From the NCBI RefSeq assembly GCF_000826685.1, contig NZ_JROO01000010.1, positions 158,607-222,606 of the forward strand: a stretch of DNA of 64,000 bases, read 5' to 3'. The translations under genes were made by a program, and so were the position numbers. Below are positions 17,213 through 27,087 of the stretch, piece after piece. Source of the DNA: Streptomonospora alba (lineage in GTDB: Bacteria > Actinomycetota > Actinomycetes > Streptosporangiales > Streptosporangiaceae). Within the stretch, counting starts at the first letter, position 1. Each line of letters starts with the position of its first letter. The notes beneath the pieces were generated by a model. The model did not search any database. It saw only the letters and a list, made by a program, of their open reading frames with translations, and was not told the origin of the DNA.

Positions 17213-18289
17213 GACCGACCGTCCGTAGGGATCGCTGTGGAAGCATGGCCAATTGGCCGGAGAAACGTGAAACGACTGTTCCGTCGATGTTCGTAATGAA
17301 GTATACCGCTTTTATTGCGCTTGACCGCGATAGGTGAATAAAGCCACGCATCGAAAGGGTGACATATTTGTTGTGGTGATGTAAGTAAACGCTAACCGGA
17401 GTCGGTGAAGCCCTGACTGGGTCGTGATCTGGGCGGTCAGCCCTTCCCAGTACAGACCACCGACCCGCGCATCAACCCGGTGCGGCAAGGGCGGCGGCAA
17501 GAGGCGGCACAGCGGCACCCCGCGTCGCCGCGGGAGCGGACCATCGTCCGGAGCCGAAGCGCCGGACCCATGCCAGAGCCTGTGCGGCCCCTGAATTCCG
17601 CTGCCTGGAGGCGGATCGTCCAGCGGGCTGCCGATTCGCGCCAACCCGTCCGGGGCCTGGGCCCGTATAGGTGCCCGTGCCGGGTGCCCGGGTTCGGTCT
17701 GCCCGCGTTAGCAGTGGGCTGCACCCGCACGAACCTCACCCCTCCGCTTAATCCGAAGAGCCACTCGAGCCTTAGCCGTGCCGACGGTAGATACACGACA
17801 AGAGTACCCGGATTCATCCCTCGAGGTGCTGTGCCTCCTTCAGGCCGGGATGACCTCCGAAACGCAGGAGAGGCGACAAATCTGTTTATTCCGCTTCAGG
17901 TTGTTGACGCGTTCATCGAATTCTTCTCTTTCGTTCTCCGGTTGCTTTGGATTTCCTGGGGAGGCGAACCCTGGATCGATGTGATTGATGCAGGCGTCGA
18001 GAGCATCTTCTGGAGAGTTGGGTTGCCCTTTCCGGTGGTTCGGATGTTCGCTGGCCTGATTGGCCGTGCAGCCGGTATGTGTGGCCGTAAAATCCTCGTA
18101 GTCGAAGAAATCTCGAAGTTACGTGCCGCAGCGTCCGATTCGGTGACAGTGTATGGCCGCTCTGCCTTCCATGAAGGATCGGAAATCTGTTCCCGTTGAT
18201 GCGGCCGAGCAGCTGCGCCATACGACGGTTCACGGCGTGATTTGGCTGACCGAATGGCTGTCCCGTACCAGCCGGCCGGGTACCGGTAT
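17213..18289. other. Non-coding or decayed region
   Basis: About 1.1 kb without a recognisable gene. The first 190 bases upstream of the XRE gene are AT-richer and probably hold its promoter. Open frames of 100-240 codons exist on both strands, but their composition does not match any family I know. I consider them shadows. Confidence 0.4.
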
Positions 18290-18697
18290 TGCCCCCGGCG
18301 AACTGCGGACGCTCGTAGAGAACGTCGATCTCGAAGTCCCCTTGGTTAGCACGGCGGCTCACTGGCCGAACTCGAGCGCCTCTATCTCGCTGTACCTGGG
18401 AGACCCCGCTGGTCTCCTTGTCGCTGATCTGTACGCCCGGAGCTTCTGAAGCACAGGAGTGGTCGTCCTCGTCGATACCAAGGATGATGACTCCTCCGGC
18501 CGTGTCGGCCAGCGCAGCGACGTCGGAGCACACTCGCGCTTGCCCGCGTCCGTGCGTTCGTACAGGTCGCGCTTGTAGTCGAGATCGAAGTTCTCGGGGA
18601 CGTTGTTGGTGACCAGAAAGAGCACGTTGGCATAGGTGGCCTCGGCAACTCCGTTGCCGATGAGGGCTTCCAGCCGGGCGGAGCGCAATGTGGTCAT
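18290..18697 (-). pseudogene. AlbA_2/Schlafen-type ATP-binding protein, frameshifted N-terminal remnant
   Basis: From ATG 18697 the frame reads MTTLRSARLEALI, then FDLDYKRDLYERTDAGKRE. After a shift near 18540 a second frame continues SDVAALADTAGGVIILGIDE, the hallmark of AlbA_2 domains (DNA/ATP-binding module of Schlafen-like proteins). Similarity fades beyond the FEIDVLYERP region, so the C-terminal domain is missing. Such proteins occur in actinomycete accessory regions, some in phage defence. Frameshift and truncation make it non-functional. Confidence 0.65.
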
Positions 18698-19101
18698 GCT
18701 CCCAGGATGTTCGCCCGAGCTCCCCAGCACAGCGGTTCCCCTTGCTGGAAGAGCCGGCAGCCCTGGCCGCACTCATCGCCGACCAGGTGGAGACGGGGTC
18801 GCCGACATCGGGGAGCATCCCGCGGTGACTTCGGGCGCCGTGCCCCCGGGATCAGGCCTTCCGCCATCGGGGGGCCTGGTCCCGGTAGGTGTGCGCACCG
18901 GAGGGGCGCCAGCCAGCCACTCCGACAAGGGTGGCCGCATGCGGACACCCCCTGGACGGTGGACCTTGGGCGAGCGTGTTGCCCAGCCTCGAAGGTGTCA
19001 AGAGCGCCCGTTCTGTCGAGAGATATAAACGTTTGGTGATCTTTCTTTGCGCTCAGTAACCCCCGTGAACCCTCCCCTTCCCCCAACTCAAAGGAGAGAC
19101 G
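18698..19101. other. Upstream region of the secreted precursor gene
   Basis: About 400 bases without a gene. The last 80 are AT-richer (ATATAAACGTTTGG at 19021-19034), followed by a strong ribosome site AAGGAGAG at 19091-19098 before the TTG start. The promoter of the bacteriocin-like gene probably lies in 18990-19060. Confidence 0.4.
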
Positions 19102-19902
19102 TTGCAACGCATCCTTCGTAAGCCGGTGGCGATGGCTATCGCTCCGCTGACACTGGCATTCCTAGTGGGAGGGATGACGCCCTCCATGGCGGCGGCCCCG
19201 GAAGCCAAGGTCCCAGCAGGAGGTCAGGGCTCTGCCGCCACGCCTGCTAGCAATGCGGATGGGGCGTGCTCGACCGAGGAGTCCTCGGCGGGAGCGCTGA
19301 CCGAGATGACCCTGGTCGAGGACCAGGAAGCGCGCGACCTGCCGGGTGCGGTCTCCGAGGCCGTGAAGAACGGAGAGATCTCCGTCCAGGCTCCGCAGAG
19401 TGCGTTGTCCCACGGGCAGACCAAGGTCTACACCGTGGATGCTGAGGACAAGGACACTACGTTCACCTCAGTGACCATCCCCGTCGGCGGGGACTACAGC
19501 ATGTTGAGCAACCTCACGGTTCTCTTCAACGAGAGCGGAGACATCGTCCAGTACGGCGAGACGCTCATCAGTGAGAACGACGCCGGAAACTTCAACATCA
19601 CGAGTTTCACGGACGGCGAGCTCGTGAACAGCAACGACACGGATCTGCCCTACATGACAGACGCCCAGCTGCAGCAGGATGCGGCCAGCGGTGAAGCGAT
19701 GGCTACGGCGGGGGCCGGATCTACGGCCGCCTGCGTCGCGGCCGTTCTTGGCGTAAGTGGCGCCACCGCGTATCTTATCGTGGGTGCCTGCACAGGCGCG
19801 TGCACGGTTCCCGGGGTGGGAACGGCGGTATGTGTCGCGTGCATCGGCGCCTACGCCACTGTCGGTGGAGCGTCGATCACCGCCGTCGCCAGCTGCTTCT
19901 AG
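19102..19902 (+). CDS. Secreted precursor with six-Cys hydrophobic C-terminus, halocin-C8-like in style
   Basis: This 266-residue protein begins at TTG 19102 with AAGGAGAG four bases before it. Residues 1-31 are a Sec signal peptide (basic start, APLTLAFLVGG core, cleavage after SMAAA). The middle (about 32-205) is acidic and polar. The last 60 residues turn abruptly into a Gly/Ala/Val-rich segment with six cysteines spaced through it (CVAAVLG, GACTGACTVPG, CVACIGAY, ending in CF). This pro-region plus compact Cys-rich hydrophobic C-terminal peptide resembles halocin C8 precursors, where the C-terminal peptide is released as the bacteriocin and the pro-region gives immunity. A small two-helix membrane protein follows by 10 bp. 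Function is inferred from architecture only. Confidence 0.6.
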   Translation: MQRILRKPVAMAIAPLTLAFLVGGMTPSMAAAPEAKVPAGGQGSAATPASNADGACSTEESSAGALTEMTLVEDQEARDLPGAVSEAVKNGEISVQAPQSALSHGQTKVYTVDAEDKDTTFTSVTIPVGGDYSMLSNLTVLFNESGDIVQYGETLISENDAGNFNITSFTDGELVNSNDTDLPYMTDAQLQQDAASGEAMATAGAGSTAACVAAVLGVSGATAYLIVGACTGACTVPGVGTAVCVACIGAYATVGGASITAVASCF

Positions 19903-19912
19903 TGAGTCCATA

Positions 19913-20119
19913 ATGGTGAAGAAGACGTGGATGTTCGTGATTAGCCTGGTCGGGATGGCCATGTCGGCTGCCGTGTTGATCTTGTTCATCCCGCCGCTGT
20001 TTCGCTCGGGCGAGCAGGGCAGCGTCTGGGCTGTCGGGGTGCTCACGTGCCTCACCGTGGCCTTCGCAGTGGGGACGCGGTACTGGCGTCCATCGACGTC
20101 GGCCTCGGACGGCAGATAG
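19913..20119 (+). CDS. Small two-helix membrane protein
   Basis: This 68-residue protein has two predicted transmembrane helices (about residues 5-28, WMFVISLVGMAMSAAVLI, and 38-56, VWAVGVLTCLTVAFAVG) and a polar C-terminus. ATG 19913 lies 10 bp after the stop of the secreted precursor, so the two form an operon. Small membrane partners of bacteriocins often serve immunity or export, but nothing in the sequence proves that here. Confidence 0.65.
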   Translation: MVKKTWMFVISLVGMAMSAAVLILFIPPLFRSGEQGSVWAVGVLTCLTVAFAVGTRYWRPSTSASDGR

Positions 20120-20134
20120 TCCGGGCCGGGCCCA

Positions 20135-20188
20135 CGAAGGTCGTGGCAGACACTCGATGGGACCTCTTAGCATCTGTCACGACCTTCG
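20135..20188. terminator. Long inverted repeat, likely terminator of the precursor operon
   Basis: Arms 20135-20150 and 20173-20188 pair at 15 of 16 positions (CGAAGGTCGTGGCAGA against TCTGTCACGACCTTCG) around a 22-base loop, 15 bp after the stop of the small membrane protein. It lacks a T-tract. It may instead be a border of the insertion-sequence debris that follows. The next 310 bases (20189-20500) hold no recognisable gene. Confidence 0.5.
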
Positions 20189-20500
20189 CCTGGGCGGAGT
20201 CGACGACAACGAGCACGCCCGCCACCTCGCGTGAGAAGGACAAGCGCGGCCTTTCGGCGGTACTGGGAGCTGTCGGCGATCGCGGCGCTGTGCGACGCGC
20301 GACCGGCACCCAGCCGCTCGCGTCCGAGGCGCTGGCCCGGGTCAGCGACGAACTCCACGCGGCGCTGGGCAACCTGGAGCTGGTGCTGGACCTTGGCAAG
20401 GGGGCCCGCCCGCCTGAGCGAGGACGGGCAGCCACCCCAGCCAGTCGTCACCCAGGGGTAACCAATCGGTCTGCGTCGGCGCGGGTCGAGATGAACCTCG

Positions 20501-20703
20501 GCCGAAGACCTCGGTATCAGCCGCTCGTGCCTGCAGAACCGGGTCGCCCAGGCCGCCGCCGAGGAGAAAGCGGCCGGCGAGGCCGCCCGGCCCAAAAAGT
20601 GCGGAAAAGAAGGAACCCGCCGAGCTGCGCCGCCGCAACAAGCAACTGGAAGGCGAAAACCAGATCCTCAAGCGGGCCGCAGCTTATTTTGCCAGTGAGA
20701 CGA
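20501..20703 (+). pseudogene. IS3-family OrfA transposase remnant
   Basis: The frame reads AEDLGISRSCLQNRVAQA, the OrfA helix-turn-helix. After a one-base shift near 20598 it continues ELRRRNKQLEGENQILKRAA and YFASETK, the coiled-coil end of OrfA. OrfB is missing. It abuts the truncated LysR gene, which suggests that insertion and deletion removed the LysR N-terminus. Confidence 0.75.
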
Positions 20704-20722
20704 AGAGCCGAGTTCCCTCGAG

Positions 20723-21229
20723 TTGGACCGGCTGTGCCGCCGGGGTGCGCTGGACCTCGCATTGATGGCGGCGTGCGACCAGAGTCCCGACAGCGCCCAC
20801 CGCCTGGGTGACGAGGAGTTCGTCGTGGTCCTGGGCACGGGGCACCCTGAGCTCGCCGCGGACCGCGTCGAATTGCGCGACCTGGCGGAGCAGGAGTGGG
20901 TGAGGTTCGATCACGACAGCGCGCTCGACGGCGTGCTGCTGAATGCGCTGCGGGACAACGGGATAGCCCCGGCAACGGCCGCGCGCGTGTCCCAGACGGC
21001 GACGGCCGTGCGCTGGGCCGCCCACGGACTCGGGGCGACGCTCGCTCCGGCCTCCGCGGTGCCCGCCGGATACGAGCACCTCGTGCGCCCGGTGTCCCCC
21101 GCCGTGTCCCAACCCGTCGTCGCAGTGATCCGCCGTGACGCGGGACCGGGCGAGACGGCCCTGCTCGAGCTCCTGCGTCGAGAGACCTGGGGGCGACCCG
21201 CTGCCGCCGCTGCCCGGTCCATGCTCTGA
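20723..21229 (+). pseudogene. LysR-family regulator, C-terminal fragment
   Basis: The 168 codons encode only the substrate-binding domain of a LysR-type regulator (LDLALMAACDQ, EEFVVVLGTGHPEL, then a long RD-II region ending LLELLRRE). The DNA-binding helix-turn-helix is absent and the fragment begins directly after IS3 debris, so it is a truncated gene and cannot act as a regulator. The remaining frame is intact. Confidence 0.75.
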
Positions 21230-21353
21230 CGGCCCGACACCCGCTCCCTCCCCGAGATCACCGGCTACGCCGCCCGGCGGCGAGCGGGGAGTGGTCCCCG
21301 CCGCGCGGAAGGGGACGGCACCGTTGTCGTCCCCCGCCCCTAGAGTCCCGCAC

Positions 21354-23014
21354 ATGACGCAGAAACCCTTCGGTGTACACGCCGACGAGAACGGACGCGC
21401 TGACAGTTCAACCCGACTCGATCGGTTGCGAGCGCGGCTGGAGACCGCCGAGCCCGCCGAGGCCCGCGAGGCCGTCCTGGAACTCATGCACCTCTCCGCG
21501 GCGGGCGATGGCGGCGAAGCCCTGAAACTGGCCGTACGGTTCAGCTGCAGAGCCGACTACTCGGACGAGGAGCTGCTTCGGCTGTGGTCGACGGTCGAGG
21601 GCGACCCGGATGGATTCTGCGAGCACCTGCTCGCCCCGGCGTACTGTGCCGGCAAGGCCATCCGACGACTCGTGGAACTGTCGGTCCCCGGTGATGGCGG
21701 GGAAGCCCTGAAACTGGCCGCCCGGTTCGTCAGCAAGGACCGGTATGCCTCCAGTCTGCTCCTGCGGCTGTGGAAGAGGGTCCGCGACCCGGACGGATTC
21801 GCCCAGCACCTGCTCGCCCCGGCGTTCCGTCACGAGTGCAGGACCGAGCTGCGGCTGTTCCATGCCGGGTCGCTGACCGGCCTGCGGCATCTCACGATGC
21901 TCACCAAGCTCCGCCTCGCACATTGCAAGAAGATCGACCTGACCGAGGTCGGCGAACTCGCCGAGCTTACCGACCTCGAACTCACGACTGCACGAGCATC
22001 ACGGACCTTACCCCGATCGGTCGGCTCACCCGGCTCACCCGGTTCGAGCTGAACGGATTCGGATCGAGATCCGTGGACCTTACCCCGATCGGCCGGCTCA
22101 CCCGGCTCACCCGGCTCGTAGTGGACGTCGGATCCTTCGAGGACACTGAGCCGTTACTGAACCTCGGGCGCCTCCGCGAGCTGAACCTCAAGTGGGCCAA
22201 TGCGCGCTCCGTGCACGGTTTCGGCCGGGCCTTCCCCGCCTTGGAATCGCTGAAGCTCCAGGGCCGGGGCTTCAGGGACATGGACGGCCTCCGCGCTATT
22301 CCACACCTCACCCACCTCGCACTGAGCCACCTCGACCAGCTCCGCGACCTCTCGCCGTTCGCCGCGATGCCCAGACTCGAGTCCCTGCGCATCGAGAATT
22401 GTGAGAACCTGACGACGCTGGACGGGCTCGGGCCCCATCCACGGCTGGCGGAACTGGCGATCGACAGCTGCCACAGCCTGCACAGCCTCGACGGCCTCGG
22501 TGACCAACCGGAACTGCACACGGTGAAGTTGTTCGGAGGCCGCTCGCTGACCGATCTCGGCGGTCTCGCCCGACTGCCCGCGCTGCATACCCTGTACATC
22601 AACGGTACGGACCTCAGCGACATCGACGAGCTGGCCGGATCTCCGCTGGTCGAACTGCGCCTCCTCTGGATGAAGGGCCTGGAGTCGCTCAGCTCCCTGC
22701 AGCACTGCCCCGGACTGAAGAGACTGACCCTGTGGGGTTGTCCGCGCGTCGAGGACATACCCGATTCCCTCGAATCGCTGTCCCTAACCGCTGCGGACTG
22801 GAAGAAGCACCTGTCCCGGATCGCCGGCCAGGAGAACCTCCGATTCCTCGAGCTGGTGGCCCCTCCGGAAGACGTCTCCCCGCTGCTCGGCATGCCGTCG
22901 CTGACGCACCTCCGGGTCCACGCGAGGTCCGGGATCATCACGGACTCGGGAACCCTTGATCCCGTGGTAGGCGAACTCAGGAAACGCGGCGTGAGCGTCG
23001 CCATCGGCCGCTGA
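21354..23014 (+). pseudogene. Leucine-rich-repeat protein, single frameshift
   Basis: ATG 21354 opens a frame with two similar ~55-residue helical repeats (each with GDGGEALKLA and HLLAPA). It then enters LRR sequence (LTGLRHLTMLTKLRLAHCKK). Near 21985 the LRR continues in the next frame (CTSITDLTPIGRLTRL onward) through about 14 repeats to the stop at 23014. One missing base would restore a ~553-residue protein. In actinomycetes such LRR arrays often sit behind NACHT or other STAND ATPases, but no P-loop is visible here. A sequencing error or a recent mutation are both possible. Confidence 0.75.
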
Positions 23015-23087
23015 GCCAGCCCGGCCCGCTGTGTGGAACCGGCTCGGCGGCCCCCGCTGCACGACCCTCCAACCCAAGGTGCTGCCC

Positions 23088-23960
23088 ATGACTTTTGAAG
23101 CACAGGATGAACTCGCCCGATTCCGCTCGATGGCCCTCGCAGAGGGCATCCCCCAGGACGAAGTCGAGCGGTGGATCGCCACCGCCCGCCCGTGCGCGAA
23201 ACTGGAATCGAGAAGTGACGGGCCGGTCGCGGGCCGGCTCGGCGGCCCGTTGATGCTCCCCGCCGACGCCCCTGACCCCTGGTGCGGGCTCGCCGCCACC
23301 GTCGACCTCGCCGCACTGCCCGAGGAGGCGACGGACCTCCCTCTGCCGACCGATGGCCAGCTTCTGCTGTTCGCCATCCCCGATCCCCAGCTGATGGGCT
23401 GCCAATCGCTGGGCAGTGCGCTCTACATCCCCGCAGGTACACCGGTCGAGGAGCGCCAAGTGGATCTCGACCCGGCACCGTGCGACGGCGAAGACTACGG
23501 CGAGTTCCCGGAGGGCCGGCTTCGCCTGGAAACCGACCTGTCCCTACCTTTCCACTCTACGGTTCACGACCCCGGTCCTCCTCCTGTCACCATGCGGTTC
23601 CCGGGGGACCATTTGACCGTGGACCAATGCCGGGCCTGGGGGGACATGTTTATGGAATGGGCAGACGAGTCGCAGGGCCTCTTCTCTCCCGGACTCCGGA
23701 TCGGCGGCTACGCCCAGGACGAATACCAGGACGAGGACCCCGCCGTAATGGCTGGATGGGAGGCGGCACGAGCGGAGAGCAAAGGCGATCTGCCGGCATC
23801 TGAGGCCGACATACGCCCTGAGAACTGGGTGTGCCTCGCTCAGTGGTCTCATGCGATCGAGGGCTTGGAGATGTCGTTCTTCTCCTGGTCGATCGCCCGG
23901 CAGGATCTGGCCGCAGGACGCTTCGACCGGGTCTACGCCACCATGACCTGGAATCCGTAG
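23088..23960 (+). CDS. DUF1963 (YwqG-like) protein
   Basis: This 290-residue DUF1963 protein has the usual RLGGPLMLP start of the core fold (about residues 50-58), a TDGQLLLFAIPD strand and RIGGYAQDEYQD (about 205-216). The molecular function of the family is unknown. The start at 23088 is chosen for AAGGTG upstream and the natural N-terminus MTFEAQDEL. It lies 73 bp after the LRR gene in the same direction; the pair may be one unit. Confidence 0.8.
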   Translation: MTFEAQDELARFRSMALAEGIPQDEVERWIATARPCAKLESRSDGPVAGRLGGPLMLPADAPDPWCGLAATVDLAALPEEATDLPLPTDGQLLLFAIPDPQLMGCQSLGSALYIPAGTPVEERQVDLDPAPCDGEDYGEFPEGRLRLETDLSLPFHSTVHDPGPPPVTMRFPGDHLTVDQCRAWGDMFMEWADESQGLFSPGLRIGGYAQDEYQDEDPAVMAGWEAARAESKGDLPASEADIRPENWVCLAQWSHAIEGLEMSFFSWSIARQDLAAGRFDRVYATMTWNP

Positions 23961-24226
23961 CGCACACCGGGAACGGCCGAGACCCGGCCCCGAGGCCCGC
24001 GGGCCCCTGGCTGCTCTGTCCCCGAACACATCCGGCGGTTTCGCGAGTCGGCTCGATGCCCCGGGGCCGGGCCACGCCTGCCGTCGGCGGTGCAGGCCGA
24101 TGGGCATCCGCGCCCGGGACGAGCGGGGGATGTCCGCCCCGCGGCCCTGCACCTTTCGATGGCACCGCCCAGTCTCGGTCCTTCGCGTCTCGTGGTGGAA
24201 TCCACCGCAGCGGCAGCCTTGCCGGT

Positions 24227-25160
24227 ATGACGATCTCGAACCCCACACCGGCACCTGCCGCCTCCGGCGGCCGGTCCCGCGCCGGCGGCGTGCTCGAACC
24301 GCTGCGCCGCCATCCCCTGCTCAGCTTCTTCGTGCTCGCCAACCTGATGAGCTGGACCGCCTGGACACCTTACGTCCTGCCCCAGAACGGGCTGGGCGTG
24401 TGGGACTACCGCTTCCCCGAATTCCTCGGGACCTCCCAGCTCGCCGGCGTGCTGCTCGGGGGCCTACCTGGGTCCGATCGCCTCGGCGCTGCTCGTCACC
24501 GCTGTCGCCGACGGGCGGGCCGGGCTGCGGAGCTGGCTCGGGCGGATGTGGCGCTGGAGGGTCCGCTGGCACTGGTACGCAGTGACCCTGCTCGGTGTGC
24601 CGGCGGCGGTGCTGGCCACCGGATGGATCTACTCCGGAGGGCAGGTGAGCGCACCGTCGATGATGGCGGTCGCCGCCTATGTCCCCGCCCTGCTCCTCCG
24701 GATTCTCACCACCGGACTCGCCGAGGAGCCCGGCTGGCGCGACTTCGCCCTGCCCCGCATGCAGCGCCGGTTCGGTCCGCTATTCGGGACGATGCTCCTC
24801 GGCCCGTTGTGGGCGGTGTGGCATCTGCCGCTGTTCCTCACCGAGTGGGGCGGCTGGCCGGATGCGAGCTGGACCCGCCCGGCGGCGTTCCTGATCTTCT
24901 GCCTCGCATTCAACATCATCATGACCTGGGTGTTCAACCGCACCGGTGAAAGCATGCCGCTGGCCATGCTGGCCCACGTCAGCGTCAACAACTTCGCCTC
25001 GGTCATATGGATCGATATGTTTCCTGCACTCGACGGGGATGCCTCAATGAACGCGATGGCCCTCGGCTCGGTCGTCGCCGCGGTGCTGATCCTGCTGGGA
25101 ACCGGCGGCCGACTGGGCTACCGGGCCCCGACCGGCGCCGACCCGCTCCGAGCGGGATCG
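24227..25160 (+). pseudogene. CPBP (CAAX-type) intramembrane metalloprotease, frameshifted
   Basis: ATG 24227 starts a frame with a first membrane helix (HPLLSFFVLANLMSWTAW). At about 24462, in a run of five G's, the reading moves to the next frame (YLGPIASALLVTAVADGR), which carries the catalytic motifs EEPGWRDF, WAVWHLPLF and LAHVSVNN. One extra G explains the shift. The expected C-terminus near GGRLGYRAP has no stop in frame, so a second lesion lies after 25140. Intact CPBP proteases act on membrane substrates, including bacteriocin immunity in some bacteria. Confidence 0.75.
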
Positions 25161-25783
25161 ATCCCGGGCGGCGGGTTGAGCGACCGCATGCGTCCCGGGG
25201 CTCGCCCCGGGACGCCGTGCCTCCCGGGGCACCCGCTCGGCCGGGGCCGGACGGTGCGACGCACCGCGGGCCGAATACCGCGATCGGCGTGTCGACTGCC
25301 GCGCATTCTGGCGTCCACGAGTACCCATGTCGAGTCCGGTGTGGTCGCGCTGGATCACAAAAGCGCCCTCCAATTGCGCCGCTCGGGGTTCAAATTTCGT
25401 CGTTACCTGCTATTTTTCCCTCCAGAGTGTCAATGTCGCTTGAAAAGGGGCTCTGGCACAGATTCGGTGAAGCCTCGCGCTCTTCCGATCAGGCGGCGAG
25501 CACGCGCCCCGAGATGGCCGGGCGCGAAGATGCCCGCGGCCACGGTGATCACGCGGGAGATGGTCGTCAGAGCGGGCTTGGTGGGAGAATGGGCGGGCAA
25601 CGGAGCTCCTGGGGACAGTTCGTCTTGGTCGACTTCCTGTCTTACAGGGCTTTGTGCCTGCGGCCGCCTCTTCTGCAGTGCCCCTTGCGTAATCCTCGGA
25701 AACGCTAACTACCCGGCCGTGGGGGGAAGCTCCGACTGGGCGGAAGCGGGCGTGCCCAGCCGTCGGCACGGGAAAGGTCGAGT
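25161..25783. other. Gene-free stretch
   Basis: About 620 bases in which the CPBP frame stays open by chance, without family features. An AT-richer island at 25390-25450 is the only compositional feature. I see no gene, RNA or repeat. Confidence 0.4.
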
Positions 25784-26425
25784 TCAGTCCCGACCCAGCT
25801 CGGTGCAGATACAAGCGTTGTTGCCGTCCGGATCGGCCAGCACGATAAAGGCCGGGGCATTGCTGTCGTCGACGACGCGTCCGCCTGCGGCAACCGCTGC
25901 AGCAACCCGCCGGTCGGCGGCTTCCGGCGGGACCGTGAGGTCGAGGTGGAAGCGCTGCCGGTCGGGCGCCACGGAATCGGTCGTCTGGAACCACAACGGC
26001 GGGAGCTCTCCTGAGGGGTCGGCGAGACCGCTACCCGCCTCACCACCGAGCAGGGCTGCCCAGAACGGCCGCACCGTGTCCGATACGGGCGTGTCCAGGG
26101 CCAGTTCGAGCACCTGTGCCTGCTCGGGACGCGAGACCAGCCCGTGGTCGGATGCGAGCGCGCTGATCTGCTCAGCGAGCCGGATATCCCGTTCTGCGAC
26201 CCCTCCGACGTCGCGGCTGCGCAACACGAACCGGACATGCCCCGCACGCACATCGGCGTCGGGATGATGACCGACCGCCTCGGCGAGTTGAGCTACAGCC
26301 GCGACGAACGCAGCACCCGCTCCGAACGAACCGGTCTCGAACCGAGCACGCAGCGTCCCCAGCAACCACCGCCAATCTGCCAGATCAACCTCCCGGACCC
26401 CAAGACGAGCGGGCTTCCGCACCAT
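25784..26425 (-). CDS. PCD-like plus VOC (glyoxalase-like) two-domain protein
   Basis: This 213-residue protein has an N-terminal half (about 12-95) matching pterin-4a-carbinolamine dehydratase-like domains (VGHHPDADVR then GGVAERDIRLAEQI). The C-terminal half (about 105-213) is a vicinal-oxygen-chelate domain (QRFHLDLTVP, FIVLADPDGNNAC). This fusion is common in actinobacteria and its substrate is unknown. GAGGTG precedes the ATG. The gene stands alone between decayed elements; its reading frame is intact. Confidence 0.8.
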   Translation of the reverse strand: MVRKPARLGVREVDLADWRWLLGTLRARFETGSFGAGAAFVAAVAQLAEAVGHHPDADVRAGHVRFVLRSRDVGGVAERDIRLAEQISALASDHGLVSRPEQAQVLELALDTPVSDTVRPFWAALLGGEAGSGLADPSGELPPLWFQTTDSVAPDRQRFHLDLTVPPEAADRRVAAAVAAGGRVVDDSNAPAFIVLADPDGNNACICTELGRD

Positions 26426-26689
26426 GCCACCTCAGCTTCCGAGGGTCGACTACGCGGCTCCGGCCAATCCTGGCACCCATCACCCGACTCGGCGGACGCT
26501 TCCGGTCGGAGCACCAGTTGATTACAGCACACGTATCCGGGAGCCGGACACCACGATGTGAACCGTCCCAAGATCTGCACGCCACCCGGCGGTCAGCGGC
26601 CGCGCCGAGGCGGAACACACGCTCGAAGGCACCTCACACAGGTGGATGCCCGGGCGAGCGGGGCCGGGAGGCGAAGTTCCTCCCGGCCA

Positions 26690-26905
26690 CCCGGCTCACG
26701 TGGCGGTGGATCCGGTGGTGGCGGGCAGGCGGCTGAGGCCGCACAGGAAGACGCGCTGGTCCTCGCCTAAGTCTACGGGCCCTCGGGGCGCCATTCGGGG
26801 AGCCGAACTCGTCGGTCTCCAGGCCTTCGAAGAAGGCGGTGGTCTCGGCGCGGCTGCGGAACCGGCCGCCGCCCAGGCTCGTGAGCACGATCTCCTCGCT
26901 GGATC
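26690..26905 (-). pseudogene. SAM-dependent methyltransferase (DUF574-like), C-terminal remnant
   Basis: One frame gives FRSRAETTAFFEGLE; the next gives LPEWRPEGP and then, after another shift, DLGEDQRVFLCGLSR. Together they look like the C-terminus of the actinomycete S-adenosyl-methyltransferase family DUF574. At its upstream side it is fused to an IS5 transposase start, so the insertion cut the gene. The assignment is by eye and tentative. The 265 bases before it (26426-26689) show nothing. Confidence 0.5.
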
Positions 26906-27087
26906 GGGCTTTGTCGCGCTTCGTGAATCCGCAGGTCAGTTCGGTGCAGATCTCGCCTTTGCGGTAGGCAATCACGAGCAGGGCCTGGTGGCCGGCGGAG
27001 AGCCGGCGCCACCGGGTTCCGCGCTGTCTTGCGGTGGCGGCGTAGCGCTTCGGCGAGCACGCCGAGCGCGCGGCTGGACACGTTCAT
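26906..27087 (-). pseudogene. IS5-family transposase, N-terminal remnant
   Basis: From ATG 27087 the frame reads NVSSRALGVLAEALRRHRKT, then shifts near 27015 to RWRRLSAGHQALLVIAYRKG and ICTELTCGF. This is the N-terminal DNA-binding region of a common actinomycete IS5-type transposase. It then runs directly into methyltransferase-like sequence. No DDE region or terminal repeats remain. Confidence 0.65.

Noticed and set aside
17480..18199. 239-codon plus-strand frame
   Set aside because: No ribosome site or recognised domain; the sequence changes character midway, so it is treated as chance.
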